In this document: in pieces, positions 29,756 to 43,494 of the stretch
Numbering within the stretch: position 1 is the first letter of the stretch
Layout of the letters: the number at the start of each line of letters is the position of its first letter
Assembly: GCA_023053545.1 (NCBI GenBank)
Contig: JAKZAN010000001.1
Span: 5,662,565 to 5,726,564 of the forward strand
DNA length: 64,000 nt
Reading direction: 5' to 3'
From: Lepidurus packardi
Lineage: Eukaryota; Arthropoda; Branchiopoda; Notostraca; Triopsidae
The notes under the pieces: generated by a model
Database searches by the model: none
The model's input: only the letters and a program-made list of their open reading frames with translations
What the model was told of the DNA's origin: nothing
Translations under genes and position numbers: made by a program

Positions 29756-30050
29756 CTTTAATTTGTGTTAACAGTGCTCGAGAGTGTTCTCAAACTTTCA
29801 ACTTCACACCTACACAAAAGGAAATTCAAAGTCAAAATCCCAAAGCTTCCTACCCGGCAACCCAATCGGAAAACCACAAGAGACACGGTCCTTGTGTTCA
29901 ACGGCACTGCCAGAGCCGCGCAGAAAGCAGCACAAGCACAGCGAAACGCAGCCGAACCTTCGCAGGGTTTGCCGCAGGCCGGACTGCACGAACTGGTTAA
30001 TTGCAGCGCCTTCGTCTTTACGGTCCATGTCCTTGTCATTACTAAATCCC
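29756..30050. other. GC-rich island in the gene desert
   Basis: About 250 bp of clearly higher GC, with CpG and CAG-rich sequence. All three + frames and at least one - frame are open across it, and none gives a recognisable protein. It might be a promoter or a non-coding first exon, for example of the ihog-like gene 3.5 kb away, or an unrecognised exon. Ala/Gln-rich translation on + (TARAAQKAAQAQRNAAEP) is not diagnostic. Confidence 0.35.
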
Positions 30051-33000
30051 CACTGCTTTTCCTCCAACATTCCTTCTCTCCCTCTTCTTTTTCCTTTTCC
30101 CGGGCTCTTTTTCTAACTAGCAAACCATCTCAATCTACGTTCTCTTTCATGCATACCATCAAAGCTCTTTAGGGTTGCTCGGTTTCTTCAAAAATGGGAG
30201 GGGAGACTACCCTCTTATTCTCTCTGTTTAGAATTTCTACATTCCTAGACATTGGCATATTTCATACTGTGAATTAAGATGTTGCCCATATAAGCTTCTG
30301 GTCAGTTATTAGAAGTATTAGAGGGCTGCGAGGGGTCTATTTTTTTTAAAAAAAACTGGGTTTCAAAAATAGATTAAAAATACTTGTGAGGGGGCTTTTT
30401 ATAGAGGTTTCAGACGTTGGTATTTGGCAGTATATGGTAGTATAGTTTCGTTCAGTTCTCCCAGAAAAAGCTGCTTGTTACGAAAGAGGGGCGGGGCCAA
30501 GGGTAATAAAGCGACCATAGTTGCAAATTAAGATGCCTTGGAGTAGCTAGAGGCTTGTTGGACAGAAGTAGAGTCATGGAGTTGGGGAGCTTTTTGGGGA
30601 AATGTATGCACTGCTTTGCTTGTGCGTTTGCATTCATCTGTATCTGACTGCGTCTGATCCCAAAAGCATGAAATCTGGAAAAGTCCCAAAGCGAATGACT
30701 AAACCAACTCCGGATTGACAAAACTTGCACACAGCATGACATCTAAAAAGAGATTTAGTGTCCAACCGTAAAAGCTTTTGGGGTTTTTATACTTCTATTC
30801 CACAAGAATCCAAAATCTCCCAACAAGACATCCCTTTCTTACATAAAAAGTCTAAAAAATACCATCTCTTCCCACAAAAGAGTTCTTTAATCACTTTTAA
30901 ACATTAAAAGACTCTAAGTAACTCTACACAAAATCCTAAAGTATGATATGAAAATACTGTACAACGAAACTGAAAAGTTCTAAATAGAAAAGCAAAAGAA
31001 TTTAGACAAATATTTAAATTTTCTAATATCTATTCAAGAACATACAAGAAAAATGACGATAATCGTTCATGTATGTCAACTAAGTTTTCCGAAGGGATTA
31101 ATTAGCATAATCCGAACTTGATCCAGGAGTAGAGAATGTCTCGTTAAACTTCTCTTCTTTCTTTACAAAGTTCTTTAACACCCGCGTTAGACATAAACAA
31201 ATCTATCAGCCTACGGCATTCTCAAACACGTATTTTTCAAAGCTTTTAAAAGCCTCACAACAAAATTACAGAAAAAACCTGAAGGGACTCTTTTTAGACT
31301 CGCACAAGCTTATAACATGTGCGACATACAAAAGGCATACAATCACGTCCAACGACGTTAAAAAATTAAAAACTTGGGAAATTCCTTACCGCTAATGAAC
31401 CTGCAGGATTTAGTGAATCTAGCAACAAGATGACCGGAAGTTACTATTCCCACGTGACATATGCACAGAGTACATGTACGACGCGTGTGGTCCCCTTCAC
31501 CCTCCCTTTGCATGCTTTGCATAGGGGGAAAACGAATACAAAACACAAAACATTCCAACTTTTGTGTTTAACCATAAAGGTTTACACATAATCGATTATC
31601 TCCTTCCCTTCCAAAACCATATGGTCAATAACTACCCTCGTGGATTGTAACCATACACCCTCCCCTAATACACATAACCAAAAGAGAAATAAATTTTAAA
31701 AGAATAACTAAATAGAAATGAACATGTAGATTTTTTTTATATAAAACATTAATTTATATGGCACGATTTATCATAATCTTGTACACGTAAATAAGGCAAA
31801 CAATGGAATTCTGATGCTATTCAAAACGGAATGTTAAGATTAGCTACAGAAAAAACAATTGTTTTGTTTTTACATGTACTTTTGGAGACCACCCCATGCC
31901 CTGTTGTTAGAGAGGAAATTTTGAGGACAAAATAACTTCCAAGTATTTTCTTCCCACAAATAAAATCTTCTTATGAAAGACAAAATCATCTTATGAAACC
32001 TATTTCGTTAAACTTTGTAATCTTGATTAAAATACGACGCCTTAGAAGGAAACTGATACCCAAAATGTTGGGTATACTTTGCAATACCTTAAACGTACTA
32101 AAAAACCTGACCTTGGCGTAAAAGAAGGTAACACGTCGGCGGCAAAGCTTTTGTATTACCTTACATGGCAAAAGATGAGCCGCTGAAACCGCCCTCTCGT
32201 ATTCTGCCCAACAAAGTTAACGTATACATAACATGACCGGAATATTAGCTAATACATAAAGAAGAAACTGGGGCTTTTCCCCGGGGAAGTTAAATTTACC
32301 CCAAATTCAATTGGAAATTCTTGCAAACTATAACTATTCATCTAAAATAATTGCAAAATATTTGGCATTTAGTATTATAATATTGTAATCTATAATGTAT
32401 TAATAAATTGCTAGCAAATTAACAGTTTAGACAGTATTTCTTATTGGATTAATATCGAAATTTTTCATGTTTATAGTAGACAAAATTAATGTTTACATGT
32501 TTCGGTACAACGTATTTGTTATACTACAAAACGTTGTAATAATTTTGTTAAATATATTACCATGTTAAATAAATGGTGCTGTTGAAGGAAAAACTGTTTG
32601 AGATAGATTTAATACTTATAGCAATTTTGCTAATTATAATAATCTTGCTATAATAATGTTTGTTAATAATTATAATAATTAATAATTACAGTAATGTTTG
32701 TTAATAATTATAATTAAAAAAACAAGATTATGTTACAAATGAAAGGGACTCTAGACCGTTAAAGGAAGAAAGATGAGAAAGAGAAGCGGTTTCTTTCTTT
32801 TTAGGTTTTTGTTTGATTCGCTGCGGCTCGTAAACGTGGAATTGAAGAAGCCACAGGAAAAACGAACGTTTGCACGAGGATTTTCCTTAGCGTGAACGAC
32901 TTTTACATATAGAGGCGAGCTTCTTTGTGGGATAATTGCGCAAAGAAGCGACTGCAAAACCGGAAGTTCGCTACTTAACATATCCGAAAGCTCCCTTTCC

Positions 33001-33392
33001 AAGTCCTTTCCAAGAAGGTTTACCTTAGGAGGAGACAGATGGACCGGGAAAATTTCTTAACGCTGACACGCACACAGTTATCTTAGAACATTAAAAACAA
33101 CAAAGTAATTCTTTTGTGGCTGTAAAAACTGAGGGAGTTTTGATCTTACAAAGGGAAAACCATAACGTTTCCCTTTGAAACTTTAATTGCTGAAGAGCAA
33201 CCCCCTTTCGGAAAGTCAATTTCCTCGATTATTAGTCTAAAACTGCAAATAAATTTAAATTAAACTAATTAAAATCAGTTTATATTATTTTTTAAAAAAA
33301 AGTACAGACTTATTTAAGGCTTTATTTACTGAGATTTGACTAGCTTAAGGTAATTAAAGATGATAAGAAAAGAAGGTGAAAAATTGGTACAT
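30051..33392. other. Intergenic, no supported gene
   Basis: AT-rich sequence with scattered ETS-like sites (ACCGGAAGT near 31433 and 32958). A CpG-containing segment at 32760-33000 carries an 83-codon minus-strand open frame without recognisable motif. I see no gene, RNA or transposon that I can support. Confidence 0.5.
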
Positions 33393-33399
33393 AAAAAAA
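33393..33399 (-). terminator. Pol III terminator of tRNA-Gly
   Basis: Seven T residues on the minus strand directly after the discriminator base of the tRNA gene. Confidence 0.85.
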
Positions 33400-33471
33400 T
33401 GCGATGGCCGGGAATCGAACCCGGGTCGAATGCTTGGAAGGCATCCATGCTAACCACTATACCACCATCGC
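33400..33471 (-). tRNA. tRNA-Gly (anticodon UCC)
   Basis: 72-nt cloverleaf, intronless. The acceptor stem GCGATGG pairs with CCATCGC, followed by discriminator A. The A box region reads TGGTATAGTGG and the B box GGTTCGATTCC. The anticodon loop CTTCCAA gives UCC and decodes GGA. The anticodon stem has one G-U pair (GATGC/GCATT). CCA is not encoded. The T7 terminator follows immediately. Sequence agrees closely with animal tRNA-Gly(UCC). Confidence 0.97.
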
Positions 33472-34359
33472 TTGACATTATCTTCACAGAGACGAATTTA
33501 TATAGCAACTCTTATAGAATAAATTATTTAGCTGTCAAATATAGTGCGATGGGTAACGTTAATACGCGTTTGCGAGACTAGGAGTTTGCACAGGTTTCTG
33601 ATTGTATTAGTCAAGTTAAAAGCGAAAGAAAAGTAGCTACAGCAAAGAACTGTAAAAAATGTATGAGAAAATGGGAGCATTTAGACTCGAATAATATTTT
33701 GTTAATGGTAGGCGTTAGTGCTTAAGTGTGTGCGTAGAGCATGTTGCATTAACAGCAAATTAAACTTTAGTTTAAAGCTATAATTACCGGTTTACGAAAC
33801 GTAAAACTGCGACGTATTAAAGGAGGACGTTTCACAATTTGCAATCCGAGGCAGAATTGGTCTAGTTATACTTAAATTTGAATCACTAATTGGATTCCCG
33901 AATGTCACAAGACACATAATTTTATTGTGTGTGTTGATAAATGTGGGAATTGTGCTCGCTGACATTTGTATTAGAATTTTTCGTTGCTCTACCATCCTAA
34001 CCAGTAAGCAATAAGCTATGCTCCTTGCATAGCTAATAACATTATAAATACCGAAAGGAATATTCAGGAAAAGGCTTCTTCTTCTTCTTCTTGTCGTTTA
34101 TAGTCGATCCGCGCCATCTATCGGGTGCATTGTCGACTGCCGCTTTCAAACTGGAGTTTTCTTCGGTTCCTTCTCTGATTCTTAGGTTTATTCATTCCTG
34201 GGTTCTTTGGGTTATCTTTGGACTTTACAATGTTTGTTTGGAATGGACGTGCTTAGAGGTCTACTAGTCCCGACACCACTACTATTCCCCATTTTTGTTG
34301 GTTCTCTTGTATCCTATTTGCCAATAATACACAATGACTAACCATATGTGTCAGCCTTT

Positions 34360-34366
<7 letters not shown>
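33472..34366. other. Intergenic flank of the LINE insertion
   Basis: No gene seen. (CTT)6 at about 34075-34092 is followed by mixed sequence with a CTCF-like site (GCGCCATCTATCGGG, 34111-34125). On the minus strand the order is mixed sequence then (AAG)6, which could be the simple-repeat tail of another, older non-LTR element into which the intact LINE inserted. That is a guess. Confidence 0.4.
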
Positions 34367-34393
<27 letters not shown>

Positions 34394-34398
<5 letters not shown>

Positions 34399-37300
34399 CT
34401 ATGTTGATGATTTTTGTACGCTTTATATACTCCACTAGTAGGTTTCTCATTTTATACTGTCTCTCCTGGTCTATGTTTCCAAAGCCCAGTAAGTTTTCTA
34501 GTCTAAAGTCCACTTTCAATTTTTCCACCTTATTTTTCCAGATATTTCTTTCATTTTCATATTCTAAGCAGTGTAACAATTTATGTTCGACCGTGTCGTT
34601 TCGCATTCCGCACCCTTCGCAATTGTCCGTATCTTTTAGTTGGAATCTATACAACCATGCCCCCACTTTGGCATGGTTGCATCTTAATCTTAGTAAAGCT
34701 ACTGAGACTCTTCTGTTGGGATGGTCCAGCCATGGAAGGGGTTTTAATCTTCGAGCGTGTTGCACTATTGTTTGTTGGGATTCTTCTTTTAGGTATCTAC
34801 AAATCCTTTGCTCGTTTTTTTCTCTATATACCGTGACTAACTCTGAACTTGTTAAACCCCGTTCGTTTTGGCAGTCCGTGTCCCTCCCGAGTTTGGCTGC
34901 TAAGTCAGCTTTTTCGTTTCCGGCTAACCCTTCGTGTCCTGGTATCCATTGTATAACTATAGTTCTCCCTTGCTTTTTATGTTTTAAAAGTGAGTCTTGT
35001 ATTTCTTGGACTAGCCGGAAGTATTTTTTGTTACCGTACTTTTTGATAGCTGTGACCGCCGCTCGTGAGTCTGTGAGTATTACGTAGGTAGCCATCTCTA
35101 CATTTTCGATTGTTTTTATTGCCTCTTTAATGCCAACAAGCTCTGCTGCCATTACAGACGAGTACTTTGGCAGGGCGAAGGCTATCAACTGATCTTTGAA
35201 TTCTATAAAGATGCCTACTCCTACCTTACCTTCTTCATCTCTTGAGCCATCTGTAAAGATCTTTTTGCAGTCTTTGTACTTATTTTCTAGATACTCGTTT
35301 ATTATGCTCTGTCTGCCCGTTTGTGACCCTAATTTTGTTTTTAATTTTGGTATTTCTTCCACAATCTTTCCTGGCTCAAAATCCCACGGTGGTATTAGAT
35401 TGTCAAAAAGGTTTCCTTTTTCTACTTCCGGGATTCCATATGCGTCCTGCAAGGCTGTGATCTGATTTTGTATTCTGCTTCCTGTATGGTCTAGTACTCT
35501 GAATACTACTTCGTCTTCGTGGAAACTCTCCATCATCCTAAATCTGTAGCCTACTGCCAGTTCTTCCCATCTTTCCCTCAGCGGGGGGATACCTGTGATA
35601 CACGTGAGTACCGGTATGGGTGTGGTCTTTGTGGCCCCAGAGATGATTCTCAGGGCTCTGTTCTGAACAGTTTCTAACTTCTTCAATAGGGCTTTGTTTG
35701 CATCTTTAAAGATTATTGCAGCGTATTCCAGCTTGGCTCGTATCAGCCCTTTGTACAGGGTAATTAGGGTCTTTTTGTTTGCCCCCCAGCTCGTTCCCGC
35801 CAATTTTTGAAGCACTCCGATCGCTCTGAGCCCTGTTTCTCTTAAATTGTCTACGTGTTGTCTAAAGATTAAGCCTTTGTCTAACGTTACTCCTAGAAAT
35901 TTTCCTGTCTTGGTTATTTCTATTTCACGGCCTTTTATTTTTATTTTAACCCTTTCTTTGATCTTCCTCTTCCGGGTGATGATAAGACATTTAGATTTCT
36001 CTGTTGAAATTTCGAACCCGTTTCTATTAGCCCACGCTTCTGCCTCTCGTGCCACTACTGCCGTCCGTCTTAATGCCTCCTCTAGCTTTTTATCTCTCGT
36101 CCACGTTGCAATATCATCAACGTAAATGGAGTAATTCACTCTTGTCAAATCCATGGGAAAGTCACTTAACATTACATTTAAGAGCCATGGACTAAGGACG
36201 GACCCTTGTGGCATTCCTTTACTCAGGAGGATCTTTGATGATGTTGTTGCTCCTATTCTCACTTCTAGGGTTCTATTTTTGAGCATATTTTTGACTGTAA
36301 GAAGGATTCTTCCCCTAACTCCGATTCCTCCCAACTTGGCCAGTAGAACATTAATCCAGACTGAATCGTACGCTTGTTTAAGATCCAGCATTAACACCGC
36401 TGTCGAGTCTCCTGATTGCAGTGAGTCTTTGCAGTCTTCCTTCAACCTGACTAGGTTATCTATGGTACTTCTGCCTGGTCTAAAGCCGGTTTGCATGCTT
36501 GAGAAAAGTTTGTACCTTTCGCTTATCCAATTTAGTCTTCTCACTAAAAGCCTTTCAAAAATTTTGGCCACACATGAAATAAGTGATATTGGCCTGTATG
36601 ATTCCACACTTTCTGGATCTTTTCCTGCTTTTAGAATTGGTATGACGAGCGCGTTGGTCCACTCCCGCGGCACGTGTCCTTCTTTTAATATTTCATTGTA
36701 TATTTCTAGCAGTCTGCCTTTGAAATTCTGAGGTAATTTGCTCAAAAGCGTGTAATGTACTAGGTCTCTGCCCTGACTTGTGTGAGGTAGCTTGGACATT
36801 ACGTCCGAAAATTCCCAGTTTGAGAAAGGTTTTTCTAATTCAGGCCATCTGCTATTTTCCGTCACATAGTTGTTAATTTGGTCTTCTAGGTTCTGATTTT
36901 CTCGCTCTTTCTCACCAGTCAAATTTTCGTTTACCTGGACGCTCGCAAAATGTCGCGCCATTTCTTCTGCTATTTCCTCTTCTGACGGATACTGGTTCCT
37001 CGCCGTCTTCATGTTGTGTGTCGATCCCTTACCCCTCTTGCCTTCCATACAGCCAATTAATCTCCAGAGTTCCTTCAAATTTGAGTTGCCCATTTTTTCT
37101 ACCTTTTCCCTCCAGGATCTCCTTTTTTCGCTTCTCACTGTCCGTTTGCACAGTGCTTGTGCTTTTTTGTATTGCTCCCTGTTCTCGTCCGTGGGGTGGT
37201 TTTTAAAATTCCTGTACTTTTGTCTCACTATTCCCAATTCTTTACTACAGTCTTCGCTCCACCACGGCCTTCTGTTATTTTTCCTAATCCGTCTATGTTC

Positions 37301-38212
37301 GCCTTGATCTCGTCTTGAACTCCCTCCCTTTAACCTTATGTGATGTTTGCTAGTTTGTATGATTATGTCAATAAATTTGGTGTATTTTTCTTCTAAACTA
37401 CCATTTTCAGTTATCTTCTTTATGTCCGTATTTCTTAACTCTTCAGTCCACATTTGCCACTTTGCATTAACAAAATCCCATTTATATGCCGAGCTATTGG
37501 CGATTACTGTTGAATTTGATTCTATTTTGACTACCTGAGGGATGTGGTCGCTCAGCAGGACTGCCCCATTTCTTACTGTTGTTTTCGTTATTAAATCAGT
37601 GGTTACAAAACACAGGTCTAGCGTTGAATTTTGCCCATTTCCGCCTATATATGTTTCGGCACCTTTTTCAGTTGTGAGTTGTAGGTCTTCCCAATCTTCC
37701 AGGAAGTTGAACAGTGTTCTACCTCTTCTGTCTGTTATCCTGCTTCCCCACAGGCTATGATGCGAATTAAAATCCCCTATTAAGATCCCACTTTCCCCTT
37801 TCCCAATTTGTCCCATGTAATGCTGAAATTCTTGAGTTGTAATTCTATGTTGGTTATCTTTTTCTTGCAAATATGCTCCTGTTATGAATACGTTCTTTTC
37901 CCTTCCGATAATTTTTATCGCTATTATTTCCATGGCACCGTTTCTGAACGGTCTAAGAACAATTTTTTTCCATCTTATGTTCTCTTTTACCCAAAAAAGT
38001 ACGCCCCCACCCCTGTTTTCACCTTCTCTATCAATTCTGTGTTCTTTATATCCCCTGATGCTCACTTTCTCGTTTCTTTTCAACCATGTTTCGCAGATAA
38101 AGATTACATCTACTTTCCTACTTAACTCGCTTACATATGCTATTAATGCATCTGCGTTTGCCCTTAGGCTTCTGGCGTTCCAAAAGATTACTGTTAATTC
38201 CTCGTTATCCAC
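34394..38212 (-). CDS. LINE ORF2: endonuclease, reverse transcriptase, RNase H
   Basis: 1272 codons if counted from the GTG at 38212. APE-type endonuclease at about 1-230: WNARSL (N12), ETW (E41), GDFNSHHSLWG (D147, N149), SDHIP (D222, H223). RT at about 515-800: YRPISLISCVAKIFERLL, LDLKQAYDSV, GMPQGSVLSP, YVDD at 697-700. RNase H at about 985-1110: FTDGSRDE (D988), AAELVGI (E1024), LTDSRAAV (D1048), GNEKADLAAK. A terminal CCHC is at 1198-1215. No frameshift or stop. There is no ATG in this frame between the upstream stop codon and the endonuclease; the first Met is at about 133. Translation must therefore be coupled to ORF1, most simply by a -1 frameshift. The reading is direct; the mechanism is inferred. 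Confidence 0.93.
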
Positions 38213-39651
38213 TTTAAGAGGTCGTGTATAACATTACCTTGACTGATAATTAGCTTAAAGCAATTGCAGACTTCTTCCCATACCTCTTCCCATTTTCCTC
38301 CAGCGATGATTACTGCTATGACTTTCCTGATAGTTGCGCCAATCCAATTCGTCAATTCGCTTGTGCTACCCCCTTCTTCATTTTTATTTACTTCCCTATC
38401 TTTTATTCTGCTCCCTCGTTCACCTTGTTTCGGGGAAACCACTTCGCTGTACCTTGCTCTCCCTGTCGTCCCTGTCGCACCTGATGCTTCTGCTCCGGCA
38501 AAGGGGGTTTCGTTGGTAGTGATGTTACCCTGGCCTGAGTTTGTGTTCCTTTCCGTTATTTCCATGTCTGACCGAGGTCCTCTATCGTCCTTTTGCGTTT
38601 GCTCCTTCCTACCTTTTCGATTTTGTTCCTCTTTAGCCTTTTGAAAATACTCGCACTTGCTGTCATATGTTGGGTGTTCCTTTTTGCAGTTTGCGCACTT
38701 CGGCGCTTTCCCTTCTTTTTTTGATGTACAGGACATCGTCGCGTGGTTTTCGCCGCAATGTCCACACCTATCTCTACCATTACACACGGAGCTAATGTGC
38801 CCGAATCTTTGGCATTTATAGCATCTTATTGGTCTTGGTTCAAAGGAGTAAATCCTGATCTTCAAATATCCCACTTCCAAAAATTCCGGTAGCCTGTCTC
38901 CATGAAATATTAGATGAAATCTGTTCGTCTCTTCTCTTTTCTTTTGCCCATCTTCCAGGTTCCTGTACCTATATAGCGTTCTGACTCCATATAGCCCCTC
39001 AATCCTTTGCTCTTCGATTTCCTCTTTCGTAGCTCCATATATTGTTACTATCCCGTGTATCAGGGCTTTTGGCTTAGTTACCCTACGTTCCACGTTCAGA
39101 CCACCCAACTTTTCGACTCTCAGTAACTTTTCCAGTTCTGACCGGTTGTTTGGGAATACAAGCATTTCTCCCGCACGTGTTATCTTTACTTTATTCTCCT
39201 TCAGCTTTAGCTCTTGTACCATTTTATTCACCTTGAACGGACTGATTTTGGCGAAATTGTTCTCCTTGTTAGGGAAACTAAAAGCTACGGGTCGAATTTC
39301 TTCTTTATGCCCCTCGTCTCCTGAATCCGTTTCAGTAATTGAGGGTAGTTGGGCTTGATCCCTCCTACGTTTGCTACCTGGTTCCAGGGGTTGTCGGCTT
39401 TCATCGCCACTCCTGGCCTCTTCCGTTGTCTTTTTCACTTCCATCAACTTGGTTTTCTTGATCTTATCTTTTTCCCTTCTTCCCACCACTGTTGTAAAAC
39501 CGTCCCTACCCCGAATATCTGAATCCACCTGACTCACACCTTCGTCTCTATTTGTTAGTCCCTCCAATCCCTCGAACACTGACTCCTCGACTTCCTCGTC
39601 GAAACTTGCCATTTCGTCCGCGATATCTTCCCCTAACCCTCCCCCTTCCAT
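38194..39651 (-). CDS. LINE ORF1, gag-like RNA-binding protein
   Basis: 485 residues from ATG at 39651. The N-terminal 120 residues are acidic and Lys-rich. A middle region (about 120-275) resembles the RRM-like or esterase-free gag core of Jockey-group ORF1. Three zinc knuckles follow: C277-C280-H285-C290 (CYKCQRFGHISSVC), C296-C299-H303-C308 and C319-C322-H326-C333. A charged low-complexity section precedes a conserved C-terminus (NWIGATIRKVI, GGKWEEVWEEV). The same C-terminus is seen in the second LINE copy at 45.5 kb. It should coat LINE RNA. Its end overlaps the ORF2 frame. Confidence 0.88.
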   Translation of the reverse strand: MEGGGLGEDIADEMASFDEEVEESVFEGLEGLTNRDEGVSQVDSDIRGRDGFTTVVGRREKDKIKKTKLMEVKKTTEEARSGDESRQPLEPGSKRRRDQAQLPSITETDSGDEGHKEEIRPVAFSFPNKENNFAKISPFKVNKMVQELKLKENKVKITRAGEMLVFPNNRSELEKLLRVEKLGGLNVERRVTKPKALIHGIVTIYGATKEEIEEQRIEGLYGVRTLYRYRNLEDGQKKREETNRFHLIFHGDRLPEFLEVGYLKIRIYSFEPRPIRCYKCQRFGHISSVCNGRDRCGHCGENHATMSCTSKKEGKAPKCANCKKEHPTYDSKCEYFQKAKEEQNRKGRKEQTQKDDRGPRSDMEITERNTNSGQGNITTNETPFAGAEASGATGTTGRARYSEVVSPKQGERGSRIKDREVNKNEEGGSTSELTNWIGATIRKVIAVIIAGGKWEEVWEEVCNCFKLIISQGNVIHDLLKWITRN

Positions 39652-39700
39652 CCCGCTAAATCCCAGTTAGTGAGCAGAAACAGAAAAAGGCACAGATAGT

Positions 39701-40139
39701 ATATGCTAAGGAGGTGTAGGAAGAAGAGGAAAAGTGGTGCTGGGAACACGCTGTTGTTATCGAGTCCAAAGATGTACTGTACACGCTTCTCTTTCGCTTT
39801 GAGGTTTCACTGCGTTGAAAAAACTCCAAACCGTTCTACTTGGCGTCTACCGCACGACTTTCAGGAAAAGGCTGATTTGAAGAAAATAATGCAAGCGTTG
39901 CCATCTATTGGTTTGTTTGGGAAGCTTATCAATGGGTCAATGTAATGCAAAGTTTAATAGGTTTTAAGATTTAACGTTCGTAGTTCAAAAACAATCTCAA
40001 AAATTATATTTATTATAATAATATTAATTTCACTAGCCTTCTCTGGATGTAGACGATAGAAGATAGGAAAAAGATGGGTCTCTTGGTCAAGTCAAAGGAA
40101 CAAGAGGTCAGGTGAAGAGAAAAAGTATAAAAACAAAAC
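39701..40139 (-). repeat. Probable 3' LTR region of the BEL/Pao element
   Basis: The minus-strand sequence after the purine tract at 40141-40152 begins TGTTTTG, as an LTR start would. The region up to the LINE holds no gene. The outer LTR end was not identified, and the intact LINE may have inserted into or next to it. No 5' LTR was found for comparison. Confidence 0.4.
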
Positions 40140-43333
<3,194 letters not shown>

Positions 43334-43369
43334 TATAAAAAGGCATCACGGAGACGTTCACCACTTCAG
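43334..43369 (+). promoter_or_regulatory. Core promoter of Thr-rich gene A (TATA and Inr)
   Basis: TATAAAAA at 43334-43341 and an arthropod-type initiator TCAG at 43366-43369, about 34 bp apart. The region AAAAAGGC, 20 bp, TTCAG is conserved in position upstream of paralogues B and C, which supports it as the true start site. The predicted 5' leader is about 127 nt. Confidence 0.7.
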
Positions 43370-43494
43370 AATCTTTTGGAAGCTTAACACAGCACTTCTA
43401 TTGCTGTTAACTCTTAACTTTGACGGTGAAGTGGATTTACCCAAGAATATATACTTTCGTTCTTGGATTGAAAAATTAGAGACATTTAGAAAAA

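Larger units (their letters stand above)
34367..39700 (-). mobile_element. Apparently intact Jockey-type LINE
   Basis: Both long ORFs are open and all key catalytic residues are present. The minus strand ends in a 29-A run (34367-34395). The ORF2 stop TAA runs straight into this tail, so there is no 3' UTR. The 5' UTR is at least a few tens of bases beyond the ORF1 start at 39651; the exact 5' end was not found, nor a clear target-site duplication. Gag-like ORF1 with CCHC knuckles, and ORF2 with APE-type endonuclease, RT, RNase H and a terminal CCHC, place it in the Jockey/R1/I group. Open frames and a long pure tail suggest recent insertion and possible activity. Confidence 0.9.

Noticed and set aside
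32751-33002. 83-codon minus-strand frame near the tRNA
   Set aside because: Contains CpG-bearing sequence and an ETS-like site, which fits a regulatory or UTR segment as well; no homology recognised.
34401-39360. Many open frames on + opposite the intact LINE
   Set aside because: They mirror the long LINE ORFs on the other strand, lack recognisable domains and start at arbitrary ATGs.
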